This document shows positions 6,911 through 13,917 of a DNA stretch of 16,378 nucleotides, piece after piece. The stretch's first letter is position 1. Each line of letters begins with the position of its first letter. The stretch is from JBBRGK01 sp036741355 (GTDB taxonomy: Bacteria > Chloroflexota > Dehalococcoidia > CAUJGQ01): assembly GCA_036741355.1 (NCBI GenBank), contig DAINSK010000059.1:1-16378 (forward strand). The letters run 5' to 3'. A program made the position numbers and the translations under genes. The notes beneath the pieces are model-generated. The model searched no databases. It was given only the letters and a program-made list of their open reading frames with translations, and was not told where the DNA came from.

Positions 6911-7002
6911 GCCCCGTTAGGCGTCGGGGTGCGCCCGGACCGCTCCGCGAACCTCGCTTCCGCACCGAGCAGCATCTTACGCCGATGGGGTGGGCCGGAC
7001 GC

Positions 7003-7842
7003 TTAGCCTGTGGCACCGGCGACGCGGTGCAGGCCGAACTCCACCGCACGCACCGCCGCCTGCGTGCGGTCGCTGACGCCGAGCTTCGCGATCACGTGTT
7101 CCATGTGGAACTTTACGGTCGACACGCTGACCACCAATTGCGCGGCGATCTGTGCGTTGGTGAGGCCCTGTGCCACGCACTGCAGCACTTCGAGCTCGCG
7201 CCGCGTCAACTGTTCGCTGCCCGGCATGGTTCGCGATGCCTGCAACTGAGCGTCTGCCGATTCTCGGGCGCCGGACCGTTCCTCTACCAGGCGCGCGACC
7301 AGGTCGTGTAGATCCTGGTTCCGCCGCGCCAGCTCCTGGTATAGCTCGAGAATCTGGGAGCGCGCCTCCTCGAGCTCGCGCGTCCGCTCCTCGACGCGCG
7401 CTTCGAGTGACTGCGTCAGCGCCGCGAGCTCCGCGGCCTGCGCCTGCACGGTGTCGGCGTACTGCTTGATCCGCAGCAGGGAACGGATGCGTGCGAGCAA
7501 CTCGGGCTGATTGAACGGCTTGACGATGAAGTCGTCGGCGCCGGCCTCGATGGCGCGGATCTTCTCCTGCTCACCGCTGGCGGTGAGCATCACCACCGGC
7601 AGACCCCGCGTCGCAGGGTTGTCGCGCAGACGACGGCAGACCTCGTAGCCGTCCATCCCCGGCATGACGACGTCCAGCAAAACCAGATCGGGGCAGGACC
7701 GGGCGACCAGTTCCAGCGCCTCGGCGCCCGAGCACGCCGAGACAACCCGGTAGCCGCGCGGATGCAGCACCGCCTCCAGCAGTTTGATGTTGGCCTTCAG
7801 ATCGTCAACCACCAGCAGTGTCGATCCGGGATCGGCAGTCAA
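7003..7842 (-). CDS. Response regulator: receiver, coiled coil, LuxR-type HTH
   Basis: This gene encodes 279 residues. The receiver domain (about 8-124) has the acidic pair Asp13-Asp14, phospho-acceptor Asp57 in LLDVVMPGMDG, Thr87 and Lys108. A charged coiled coil (about 128-200, with VEERTRELEEA) links it to a GerE/LuxR HTH (211-271; LTRRELEVLQCVAQGLTNAQIA, then VSTVKFHMEHVIAKLGV). It is predicted to be a DNA-binding output regulator phosphorylated by the upstream kinase. The TTG at 7842 is chosen because GGAGG lies 9 nt before it and only one base separates it from the previous stop. The longer frame to 8052 reads out of frame through the preceding regulator and is rejected. It is the last gene of the operon. 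The long helical linker between receiver and HTH is unusual next to NarL-type regulators, which have a short linker. Confidence 0.92.
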   Translation of the reverse strand: MTADPGSTLLVVDDLKANIKLLEAVLHPRGYRVVSACSGAEALELVARSCPDLVLLDVVMPGMDGYEVCRRLRDNPATRGLPVVMLTASGEQEKIRAIEAGADDFIVKPFNQPELLARIRSLLRIKQYADTVQAQAAELAALTQSLEARVEERTRELEEARSQILELYQELARRNQDLHDLVARLVEERSGARESADAQLQASRTMPGSEQLTRRELEVLQCVAQGLTNAQIAAQLVVSVSTVKFHMEHVIAKLGVSDRTQAAVRAVEFGLHRVAGATG

Positions 7843-7843
7843 C

Positions 7844-8230
7844 TCAGGCAACCTCCGGCGTCCGCTCGCAGACGCGGCGCACGGCCGCCGGAAACGTCTT
7901 GATGTCCAGTGGCTTGGCGAGGTAGTCGGTGAACCCCGCCCCCAGCAGCCGCTCGCGGTCGCCGGACATCGCGTAGGCCGTGACCGCGACGATCGGGATG
8001 CCGGCGGTCTCCGGCTCCGCACGCAACAGTCGTAACGCGGCCATACCGTCAAGGTCGGGAAGCTGGATGTCGAGCAGGATCAGGCTGGGTTGCTCAGTGC
8101 GAGCCAGGGCGATGCCCTCGGCGGCCGTGCCCGCGACGAGCACCTCGTAGCCGTGAAACTGCAGCACGTCACGGACGAGCTTGCGGTTCTTCTCGTTGTC
8201 TTCCACTACCAGGACGCGTTCGCCACTCAT
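7844..8230 (-). CDS. Single-domain response regulator (receiver only, DivK/Spo0F/CheY-like)
   Basis: This gene encodes 128 residues comprising one complete receiver domain and nothing else. The acidic residues are Glu10-Asp11, the phospho-acceptor is Asp54 (LILLDIQLPDLDG), and the switch residues are Thr84 and Lys106 (KP at 106-107). The DNENRKL-like start, VTAYAM and ERLLGAGFTDYLAKPLD are typical of receivers in hybrid kinases and DivK-like phospho-shuttles. It probably takes phosphate from the kinase encoded just upstream and acts as a shuttle, sink or allosteric partner for the second regulator. Its ATG overlaps the kinase stop by 4 bp (ATGA), and the next gene starts one base after its stop, so the three are very likely translationally coupled. 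Confidence 0.93.
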   Translation of the reverse strand: MSGERVLVVEDNEKNRKLVRDVLQFHGYEVLVAGTAAEGIALARTEQPSLILLDIQLPDLDGMAALRLLRAEPETAGIPIVAVTAYAMSGDRERLLGAGFTDYLAKPLDIKTFPAAVRRVCERTPEVA

Positions 8231-10143
8231 GCTTTTGCCTCTGCCGCCGGCGCGGCGCCTTCACCAGCCATACCTACCGGTTGGATTGGCAGGTGCACTG
8301 TGAACGTGCTGCCACAGCCCACCGCGCTTTCGACGCTGATCCGGCCACCATGCAGCACGACAAACTGTTTGGACAGCCCCAGCCCCAGCCCGGTGCCCTC
8401 GCGCTCCCCGGGAGCGCCCGCCTGCCGGAACTCCTCGAAGATGCTCTCCTGCTCGTCCGGCGCGATACCGATGCCGGTGTCGTGCACGGCGATCACCGCC
8501 ATATCCTCTTCCACACCCGCGGTGATCTCGATCCGGCCGCCCTCGGGTGTGAACTTGACAGCGTTCGTCACCAGGTTCACGAGCACCTGCGTCACTTTTC
8601 GCTCATCGGCCGTGATCAGGCCCACGGCGGGGTCCACGGTCAGGCTCACCGACAGAGCCTTGCGTGCGGCGCGCTCACGCACCATGGAGAGGCTCAACTC
8701 CAGCGAGTCGGGCAACGAGAACGGCGTGCAGACGAGCTCCATGCGTCCCGCCTCGACCTTGGCAAGGTCGAGAATGTCGTTGATCAACGCGAGCAGGTGC
8801 TGTCCGGAGGTGAGAATGTCGTGCATGTAGTCGGCCTGCTGCTCGTTTAGCTCACCGAACATGCGCGCCAGCAACACTTCCGAGAACCCGATCACCGCGT
8901 TCAGCGGCGTACGCAGCTCATGCGACATCGCCGCCAGGAATGCGGACTTGTGCCGGCTGGCGAGCTCCAACGCGACGCGCTGCGCCTCGACCTGCGATAG
9001 AGCCAGCGACAGTTCCCGCGTGCGCTCCTCCACCTTTAGCTCGAGGTCGGCATACGACTGGTGCAGCCGGGCAGTCATGCGGTTGAACTCATCGGCCAGC
9101 GCCTCCAGCTCATCGCCCGTGTGCACGTCGATCGGCTGATCGAGCGCCCCGCCCGCGATCCGCGCCGCGCCGGCCTGCAGAGCGCGGATCGGTGTGACCA
9201 TCCGGCGGGCCAGCACGACGCTGACCAGCACGGCAAGCACCAGGCCCGCGATCACCAGTACGCCGGTGCGCTCGAGCGACGCATACAGCGGCGCGAACGC
9301 CTCGCTCTGCGGCAGGTCGGCGAAAACGTACCAGCCCGGCGGCGTCACCGTGGTGTAGGCGCTCAGCACATCCCGGCCGTGGGGGTCCCGTCCGGTGCTC
9401 GCCGCCGGCTGGGCCACGCTTGCGCGGAGCGCCGCCCGAAACTGCGGCAGGGTCGAAAGGTCGGTGTTCTGCAGCACCAGGCTGATGTCCGGGTGAGCGA
9501 TCAGCTGGCCGCGGTTGTCCACCACGTAGGCGACACCGGCTTTGCCAACCTTGACCTGGTTGACGACGTCCCAGATGAACTTGAGGTTTACGTCGACGAC
9601 CGTGACCCCGCCTCCCTGAAAGCTCTCGGGCGTAGCGATCGTCATGTACGGCTCCGACCCGTTACGAAACGAGACCGGGCCGTAGTACGTCTTGCCGCCT
9701 TTCGCCTGAACGAACGCGGGGTCCCCGGAAGAGTCGGCGCCGCTGCCGGGAACGTTGAGCGCCAGGCGATGCAACTGCACCAGCTCGTGCCCGGATGCGT
9801 CCAGGTAACGCAGGTCGCTGATCTGCGCGACCTCGCGCATGAGGCGCTGGTACTCGCTGGTTCGCTGTTCCGGCGTCGGGTCGCCGATGTTGTGGAGCGT
9901 CTGGTTCGCCGCTTCGATGGGCGGAAAGATCGCCGTGATGAACTGCTGAATCCTGTCAGCGGCCACGGTAGCCTGTCCCTGCTGAATGCGCTCGAGCGAG
10001 GTGCGGTTCTGCTCGTATGAAAAGTAACCCTGCACCGCGCCGCTCACGACCAGCACCGTGCTCACCAGCAGCACCAGCGCGAAGAGGTAGCGGCGGAAGA
10101 GCCGCCGCCGGTGCGCGTGCGGCGCCGACACGACATTGGACAT
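8227..10143 (-). CDS. Sensor histidine kinase with extracytoplasmic Cache-type domain, HAMP, HisKA and HATPase
   Basis: This gene encodes 638 residues. TM1 (about 19-40) and TM2 (about 294-312) flank a ~250-residue outer domain with Cache features (FVQAKGGKTYYGPVSF near 144-159; VDVNLKFIWDVV; AYVVDNRGQLIAHPD near 205-219; GWYVFADLP). HAMP follows (about 313-365), then a coiled linker (VEERTREL, 371-378) and HisKA with phospho-acceptor His408 in SHELRTPLN. The ATPase has N-box Asn523/Asn527, G1 DTGIGI (555-560), the F-box EEFRQAG (570-576), and a G2 glycine repeat GTGLGLGL (583-590). The short Ala-rich tail has no receiver. It is predicted to sense an extracellular small ligand and phosphorylate the two regulators downstream. 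The ATG at 10143 directly follows an in-frame TAG, with GGGAG 9 nt upstream. Confidence 0.95.
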   Translation of the reverse strand: MSNVVSAPHAHRRRLFRRYLFALVLLVSTVLVVSGAVQGYFSYEQNRTSLERIQQGQATVAADRIQQFITAIFPPIEAANQTLHNIGDPTPEQRTSEYQRLMREVAQISDLRYLDASGHELVQLHRLALNVPGSGADSSGDPAFVQAKGGKTYYGPVSFRNGSEPYMTIATPESFQGGGVTVVDVNLKFIWDVVNQVKVGKAGVAYVVDNRGQLIAHPDISLVLQNTDLSTLPQFRAALRASVAQPAASTGRDPHGRDVLSAYTTVTPPGWYVFADLPQSEAFAPLYASLERTGVLVIAGLVLAVLVSVVLARRMVTPIRALQAGAARIAGGALDQPIDVHTGDELEALADEFNRMTARLHQSYADLELKVEERTRELSLALSQVEAQRVALELASRHKSAFLAAMSHELRTPLNAVIGFSEVLLARMFGELNEQQADYMHDILTSGQHLLALINDILDLAKVEAGRMELVCTPFSLPDSLELSLSMVRERAARKALSVSLTVDPAVGLITADERKVTQVLVNLVTNAVKFTPEGGRIEITAGVEEDMAVIAVHDTGIGIAPDEQESIFEEFRQAGAPGEREGTGLGLGLSKQFVVLHGGRISVESAVGCGSTFTVHLPIQPVGMAGEGAAPAAEAKA

Positions 10144-10187
10144 CTACGCCGGCTCCCGCCCGCTGCGACGCGGACCAACCTTTACAC

Positions 10188-11261
10188 TCACCTGAGCACG
10201 TCGTTTGCCTGCACCAGCAGGGGCTCGGGAATCGTAATGCCCAGCGCCGCGGCAATCCTCTGGTTGAACACGAGAGCAAAGCGGGCGGCGCGATCAATCG
10301 GAAGCTCGGCGGGCCGCGCACCCTTCAAGATGCGATCGACATACCCGGCTACCCGTCGGAAGAGGTCATCCGAGTCGATGCCATAGCTCATGAACCCACC
10401 GGACGCCAACCAGCCGGGCCCATCGGAGGCGCCCGGCAACCGATAGGCGTTCTGGAACAGTGCCAGGTTGGCGCCGCCGCTGTTGATCACGGAGTCGGTC
10501 AGGAGGACGAAGGCATCGATCCGGCTGGCACGCGCGGCTTCGAAGGCGGTGGCAAAGTCATCAAACGCGCGCACCTCGAGCGACGTGAGCTGAACTCCTA
10601 GCGATTGCGCCGCTTCCTGCGTATGCTGGAAGGTCAGCTGAAGGTCTGGGAGCGCCGGATTCCAGTACACTCCGACGTTGCGGATCCCGGGCACGGCCCC
10701 GTTCAGGATCTCCAGCCGCTTGCCGGCGAGCTCCAGTGACAGGTCCGACGGCCCGGTCACATTGCCGCCCGGTCGGGCCAGGTTGGCAACCAACCCGGTC
10801 GCAATGGGATCGCCGGAGAACGTCGAGACAATGGGGAGCGTGTGCGTGGCCTGGCTGGCTGCCTGCAGGGCAAGGGTGTCGTCGGCAACCAGCACGTCCA
10901 CCTTCATGCGCACCAGCTCGAGCGCGGACTCCTGCAGGCGGCGCTGATCGTCACCGGCGAAGCGGTATTCGATCCGGATGGTTTTGCCGTCGACGTAGCC
11001 GAGGTCCAGCAGTCCCTGCCGGAGCGAATCCGCATTGGGCACGCCGAACAGGCGCTGGCTGGCGGGCGACACGTTGCCGCGGTCGAGCGCGTGAAGCCCC
11101 AGGTAGCCGATTACCGGTGTCTTTCCGGACCGTTTTGACCCGGAAACCGGCGCAACCGCCCTGCAACCCGGCAACAGCGACAGACCCGCCGCGGCCAAAG
11201 CCACCGCGCCTGCACCACGGAGAAAGTCCCGCCGCACTACCCGGCGTGCGTGGATCGACAT
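10188..11261 (-). CDS. ABC_sub_bind family (PF04392-like) substrate-binding lipoprotein, likely sensory partner of the kinase
   Basis: This gene encodes 357 residues. A Tat signal VRRDFLRGAG (9-18) and lipobox SLLPGC (Cys33) predict a lipid-anchored protein on the outer face of the membrane. The body matches the ABC_sub_bind family: IGYLG, SLRQGLLDLGYVDGKTIRIEYR (79-100), VDVLVADD, DPIATGLVANLARPGGNVTG (151-170), AGKRLEILN, VYWNP, GGFMSYGID (288-296), YVDRILKGARPAELPI (307-322), and the ALGITIPEPLLVQANDVLR end. Members bind small ligands, some aromatic amino acids or sugars; this one's ligand is unknown. No permease or ATPase is nearby. It is the first gene of an operon with the kinase (44-bp gap), so a co-sensor role is inferred. 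The internal ATG at 11261 is chosen over an upstream start at 11390 because it places the Tat signal at the N-terminus, with GGGTGG upstream. Confidence 0.88.
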   Translation of the reverse strand: MSIHARRVVRRDFLRGAGAVALAAAGLSLLPGCRAVAPVSGSKRSGKTPVIGYLGLHALDRGNVSPASQRLFGVPNADSLRQGLLDLGYVDGKTIRIEYRFAGDDQRRLQESALELVRMKVDVLVADDTLALQAASQATHTLPIVSTFSGDPIATGLVANLARPGGNVTGPSDLSLELAGKRLEILNGAVPGIRNVGVYWNPALPDLQLTFQHTQEAAQSLGVQLTSLEVRAFDDFATAFEAARASRIDAFVLLTDSVINSGGANLALFQNAYRLPGASDGPGWLASGGFMSYGIDSDDLFRRVAGYVDRILKGARPAELPIDRAARFALVFNQRIAAALGITIPEPLLVQANDVLR

Positions 11262-11593
11262 CGGTACCACCCGTGCCTGAACTACTGCGCTGAGTATGTC
11301 ACACGGCCGGATCACAATACGCCCGTCGCTAGGCGAGTAATATCCCCGTCGCGCGACCAGTATGCGGTCCTCAGCGTTGCTGGATGCCACTCTGCAGCAT
11401 GCGCTCCGGGCTTAGGTCGAGTTCTGGCGTCCGCTGGCGGCTCCCGAGATGCCGATAGCAGGCCTCCTCGTGGTCGGCCGCGACGATGAGTCGAAAGCAG
11501 CATCACCAAACATTCCCTCGCTGAAGGACGTCGTCACAACGCTGTATCGCACGTCATAGTCACGATAACAGTGCCCTAACATCTGCTCGTTAC
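11262..11593. promoter_or_regulatory. Divergent intergenic region between the two-component operon and pst operon
   Basis: No gene is supported here. It must contain promoters for both divergent operons, but no strong -35/-10 pairs are evident. An imperfect inverted repeat, TGTATCG (11543-11549) and CGATAACA (11563-11570), lies about 24 bp before the structured leader and could be an operator. Segments spaced 11 bp apart (for example GATAAC at 11564 and CCTAAC at 11575) recall Pho-box spacing, but their sequence is not a good match. Confidence 0.4.
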
Positions 11594-11676
11594 TCTCCTG
11601 TTGTAGGGCGGCGGATGCCGCCGTTGAACCCTGGCGCCACCGAAGGCGCCGAGGTTGCACACAACAGGAGGAATTT
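11594..11676 (+). promoter_or_regulatory. Three-way-junction mRNA leader of pstS that occludes the Shine-Dalgarno
   Basis: The outer stem pairs 11594-11604 with 11661-11671 (10 Watson-Crick pairs plus one G-U), so the whole AGGAGG (11666-11671) is paired with an upstream CTCCT. Inside are two hairpins. Hairpin 1 is GGCGGC/GCCGCC with a GGAT loop (11607-11622). Hairpin 2 is GGCGCC/GGCGCC with an ACCGAA loop (11633-11650), extended by AACC/GGTT (11627-11630 / 11653-11656) past one mismatch and one G-U. The apparent pstS start codon begins 6 nt after the stem. The base pairing is directly visible; regulation of translation is inference. I cannot match it to a known RNA family. Confidence 0.65.
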
Positions 11677-12924
11677 CTGCCAGTCACCCACACTCGCCTT
11701 TCCAACCCCGTTCTGGCACTCACGGCGCTCGTGCTGGGCGCCAGCCTCGGACTTGCCTGCAGCTCCAACAACAACGGCAATAACCAGAACGTCCCGACAA
11801 CGGCGGCCACAAAAGCGGCGTCGGTTGCCTCAGCTGCCGGCACCCTGCCAACGATCGCCGCCTCGAGTCCGACGCGCGCGGCGTCTTCTCCGGTCGCCGC
11901 GGGGACCGGCGCAGCGGCTGCGCTCCCGGCTTGTCCTCCGTCCGGATCGGCAACATCGCTGACGGGCGCAGGTTCGACGTTTGACAACCCGCTCTTCAAT
12001 AAGCTCTTCGACACCTACAACCAGCAATGCAAAATTCAGGTGAACTACCAGTCAGTTGGCAGCGGCGCCGGCATCGAGCAGCTTACGCAGAAGACGGTCC
12101 AGTTCGGCGCCACCGACGCGCCGATGACTGACGATCAGATCAAGGCAGCCGGCGGCGACGTGCTGCACATTCCCGTAACCATCGGCGCAGTGCCCGTCGG
12201 CTACAACGTGCCGGGACTCAAATCGGGCGTGAAGATGTCCGGCGACGTCGTCAGCAAGATCTTCCTCGGCACGATCAAGAAATGGAACGACCCGGCGCTG
12301 ACAGCGCTCAACCCCGACCTGAAGCTGCCGAGCCTCGATATTTCGGTGGTTCATCGCTCCGACGGCAGCGGCACGAGCTTTATTTTCACAAGCTACCTTT
12401 CTGCCGTCAGTCCTGACTGGCAGGCAAAGGTCGGCGCGGGCACGTCCGTCAACTGGCCAACGGGCGCCGGCGGCAAAGGCAGCGAGGGCGTCGCGGCGCT
12501 CGTTAAGCAGACTCCGGGCAGCATCGGTTACTTCGAGCTGGCCTACGCGGCGCAGAACAACATCAGCACAGCGACGGTGCAGAACAAGGCCGGCAAGTTC
12601 GTTGATCCGACGCCGGCAGGCGCCAGCGCAGCCGCCGAAGGCGCCATCGCAAACCTGCCGCCGGACCTGCGTGCCGTCTTCGTCAATGCACCCGGCGACC
12701 AGAGCTATCCGATCTCCGGCTTCAGTTGGGTGGTCATCAACCAATCGCAGTCGGATCCAAAAATCGCGGCATCGCTGGTATACCTGCTTTCCTGGGTGAC
12801 GACGACCGGGCAACAGAACGCCGAATCGCTGTCCTACGCCCCCCTTCCCGCGCAACTGCAGCAGATAGACCAGCAACAGCTACAGAAGGTGACCGCGGGC
12901 GGCAAGCCGGTCATCGGCCAGTAG
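11677..12924 (+). CDS. pstS: Phosphate ABC transporter, periplasmic phosphate-binding protein PstS
   Basis: This gene encodes 415 residues if read from CTG 11677. The mature domain is classic PstS: LTGAGSTFDNPLFNKLFDTYN, YQSVGSGAGIEQL, FGATDAPMTDDQI, HIPVTIGAVPVGYNVPG, FLGTIKKWNDPAL, and HRSDGSGTSFIFTSYLS. The Ser/Thr/Gly and Asp residues in these motifs coordinate phosphate in known PstS proteins. A hydrophobic signal (about 11-27) ends in a somewhat degenerate lipobox LGLAC (Cys28), followed by a Ser/Ala/Thr-rich linker to about residue 85. Start choice: no ATG, GTG or TTG in frame lies ahead of the signal. CTG at 11677 is 5 nt after a perfect AGGAGG and yields a complete lipoprotein signal; the first canonical start (GTG 11731) would cut the signal in half. 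It is the first gene of pstSCAB-phoU, 18 bp before pstC, under a structured leader. Confidence 0.92.
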   Translation: MPVTHTRLSNPVLALTALVLGASLGLACSSNNNGNNQNVPTTAATKAASVASAAGTLPTIAASSPTRAASSPVAAGTGAAAALPACPPSGSATSLTGAGSTFDNPLFNKLFDTYNQQCKIQVNYQSVGSGAGIEQLTQKTVQFGATDAPMTDDQIKAAGGDVLHIPVTIGAVPVGYNVPGLKSGVKMSGDVVSKIFLGTIKKWNDPALTALNPDLKLPSLDISVVHRSDGSGTSFIFTSYLSAVSPDWQAKVGAGTSVNWPTGAGGKGSEGVAALVKQTPGSIGYFELAYAAQNNISTATVQNKAGKFVDPTPAGASAAAEGAIANLPPDLRAVFVNAPGDQSYPISGFSWVVINQSQSDPKIAASLVYLLSWVTTTGQQNAESLSYAPLPAQLQQIDQQQLQKVTAGGKPVIGQ

Positions 12925-12942
12925 GGAAATTCGGAGCCTCTT

Positions 12943-13917
12943 TTGGCCGTAGCACACGACCAACCGAAAGGGCCTCGGGGCAGGCTAGCTCCACGCCGGG
13001 GTCGCGTGCGCGGTGAACCGGTCTTCCAAGGGGTCGTGTTCGCCGCGGCGCTCCTCGTACTCCTTATCGTGGTCGGGCTGGCCGTCGATCTCACGTGGGA
13101 ATCGCGCGAGTCTATCGGCCGGTGCGGCCTCGGTTTCCTTTCGTCCCAAACCTGGGACCCCGTGCACAAGCAGTTTGGCGCCCTCCCGTACATATTCGGG
13201 ACCTTGGTGACGTCCGCGGTAGCCGTCGCGATCGCCGGTTTCATCGGCGTGGGCGCGGCGTTGTGTCTCACCGACCTGGCGCCGCCGCGATTGCGCGGCA
13301 TCCTCTCGGGCCTGGTCGAACTGCTCGCTGCCATACCCAGCGTGGTCTACGGCTTATGGGGCATCTTCGTTCTGGCGCCGCTGTTGCGGGAGCACGTTGA
13401 ACCGTTTCTGCACGACACGTTGGGTTTTATCCCGATCTTCAGCGGACCCCAGATCGGCATCGGCCTGTTCGCGGGCGGCGTCATCCTCGCGATCATGATC
13501 CTTCCGACCGTCACTGCTATCAGCCGCGACGTGGTACGCGCGGTGCCAACGGAACAGCGTGAAGCCGCCCAGGGCCTTGGAGCTACGCACTGGGAAGTGC
13601 TCTGGAAGGTCGTCTTACCGTACGCCCGCAGCGGCGTCCTCGGGGCTTTGATCCTCGGCCTGGGCAGGGCGCTGGGGGAAACCATCGCCGTTACAATGGT
13701 CATCGGCGCTCGGCCGCAGATCACCCATTCGCTGTTTGGGCTCGGTTACACGATCGCGGCGGTGATTGCGAACGAGTTCACCGAGGCGACCTACAACCTG
13801 TATCTATCGTCGCTGTTCGAGCTCGGACTCATTCTTCTCGCAATCACCATGCTGCTCAACGTTCTTGCCCGGCTCCTCGTTTGGCGGGTGAGTCGCGGCC
13901 CGGCGGGTTTGCCGTGA
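12943..13917 (+). CDS. pstC: Phosphate ABC transporter permease PstC
   Basis: This gene encodes 324 residues. After a basic cytoplasmic N-terminus (1-28) there are about six membrane segments. A PstC-specific periplasmic loop with FLSSQTWDPVHKQFGALPYIFGTLVTS lies at about 65-91. The EAA loop contacting PstB is EQREAAQGLGATHWEVLWK (204-222), followed by GRALGETIAVTMVIG (241-255). It forms the membrane channel together with PstA. The start is TTG at 12943, with GGAG 6 nt upstream; no ATG fits better. It lies 18 bp after pstS and overlaps pstA, as expected for an operon. Confidence 0.93.
   Translation: MAVAHDQPKGPRGRLAPRRGRVRGEPVFQGVVFAAALLVLLIVVGLAVDLTWESRESIGRCGLGFLSSQTWDPVHKQFGALPYIFGTLVTSAVAVAIAGFIGVGAALCLTDLAPPRLRGILSGLVELLAAIPSVVYGLWGIFVLAPLLREHVEPFLHDTLGFIPIFSGPQIGIGLFAGGVILAIMILPTVTAISRDVVRAVPTEQREAAQGLGATHWEVLWKVVLPYARSGVLGALILGLGRALGETIAVTMVIGARPQITHSLFGLGYTIAAVIANEFTEATYNLYLSSLFELGLILLAITMLLNVLARLLVWRVSRGPAGLP

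Larger units (their letters stand above)
5965..6936 (+). repeat. Interspersed repeat block B (noncoding mosaic, bounded by 25-bp inverted repeats)
   Basis: About 970 bp of noncoding repeat DNA lie between two convergent genes. From 6009 to 6936 the block is bounded by inverted repeats (6009-6033 and 6912-6936) that agree at 24 of 25 positions. Inside are two nearly identical ~300-bp direct repeats (from 6009 and from 6506, offset about 500 bp), a partial copy between them, and two copies of a palindrome module. Short reading frames here are repeat translations, not genes. Confidence 0.9.

Noticed and set aside
5965..6936. CRISPR array
   Set aside because: The repeats are long, nested and unevenly spaced, carry no uniform spacers, and no cas genes are present.
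9061..10020. 319-residue plus-strand frame
   Set aside because: It is antisense to the histidine kinase, whose motifs are complete on the other strand.
11530..11595. Pho boxes upstream of pstS
   Set aside because: Loose 11-bp spacing is visible, but the repeats do not match CTGTCAT or the Gram-positive PhoP consensus well enough to call.
11412..12014. 200-residue minus-strand frame over the pst leader
   Set aside because: It runs through the structured leader and the pstS signal region, has no family features or ribosome site, and conflicts with pstS.
12052..12876. 274-residue minus-strand frame
   Set aside because: It is antisense to pstS and its sequence has no recognisable domain.
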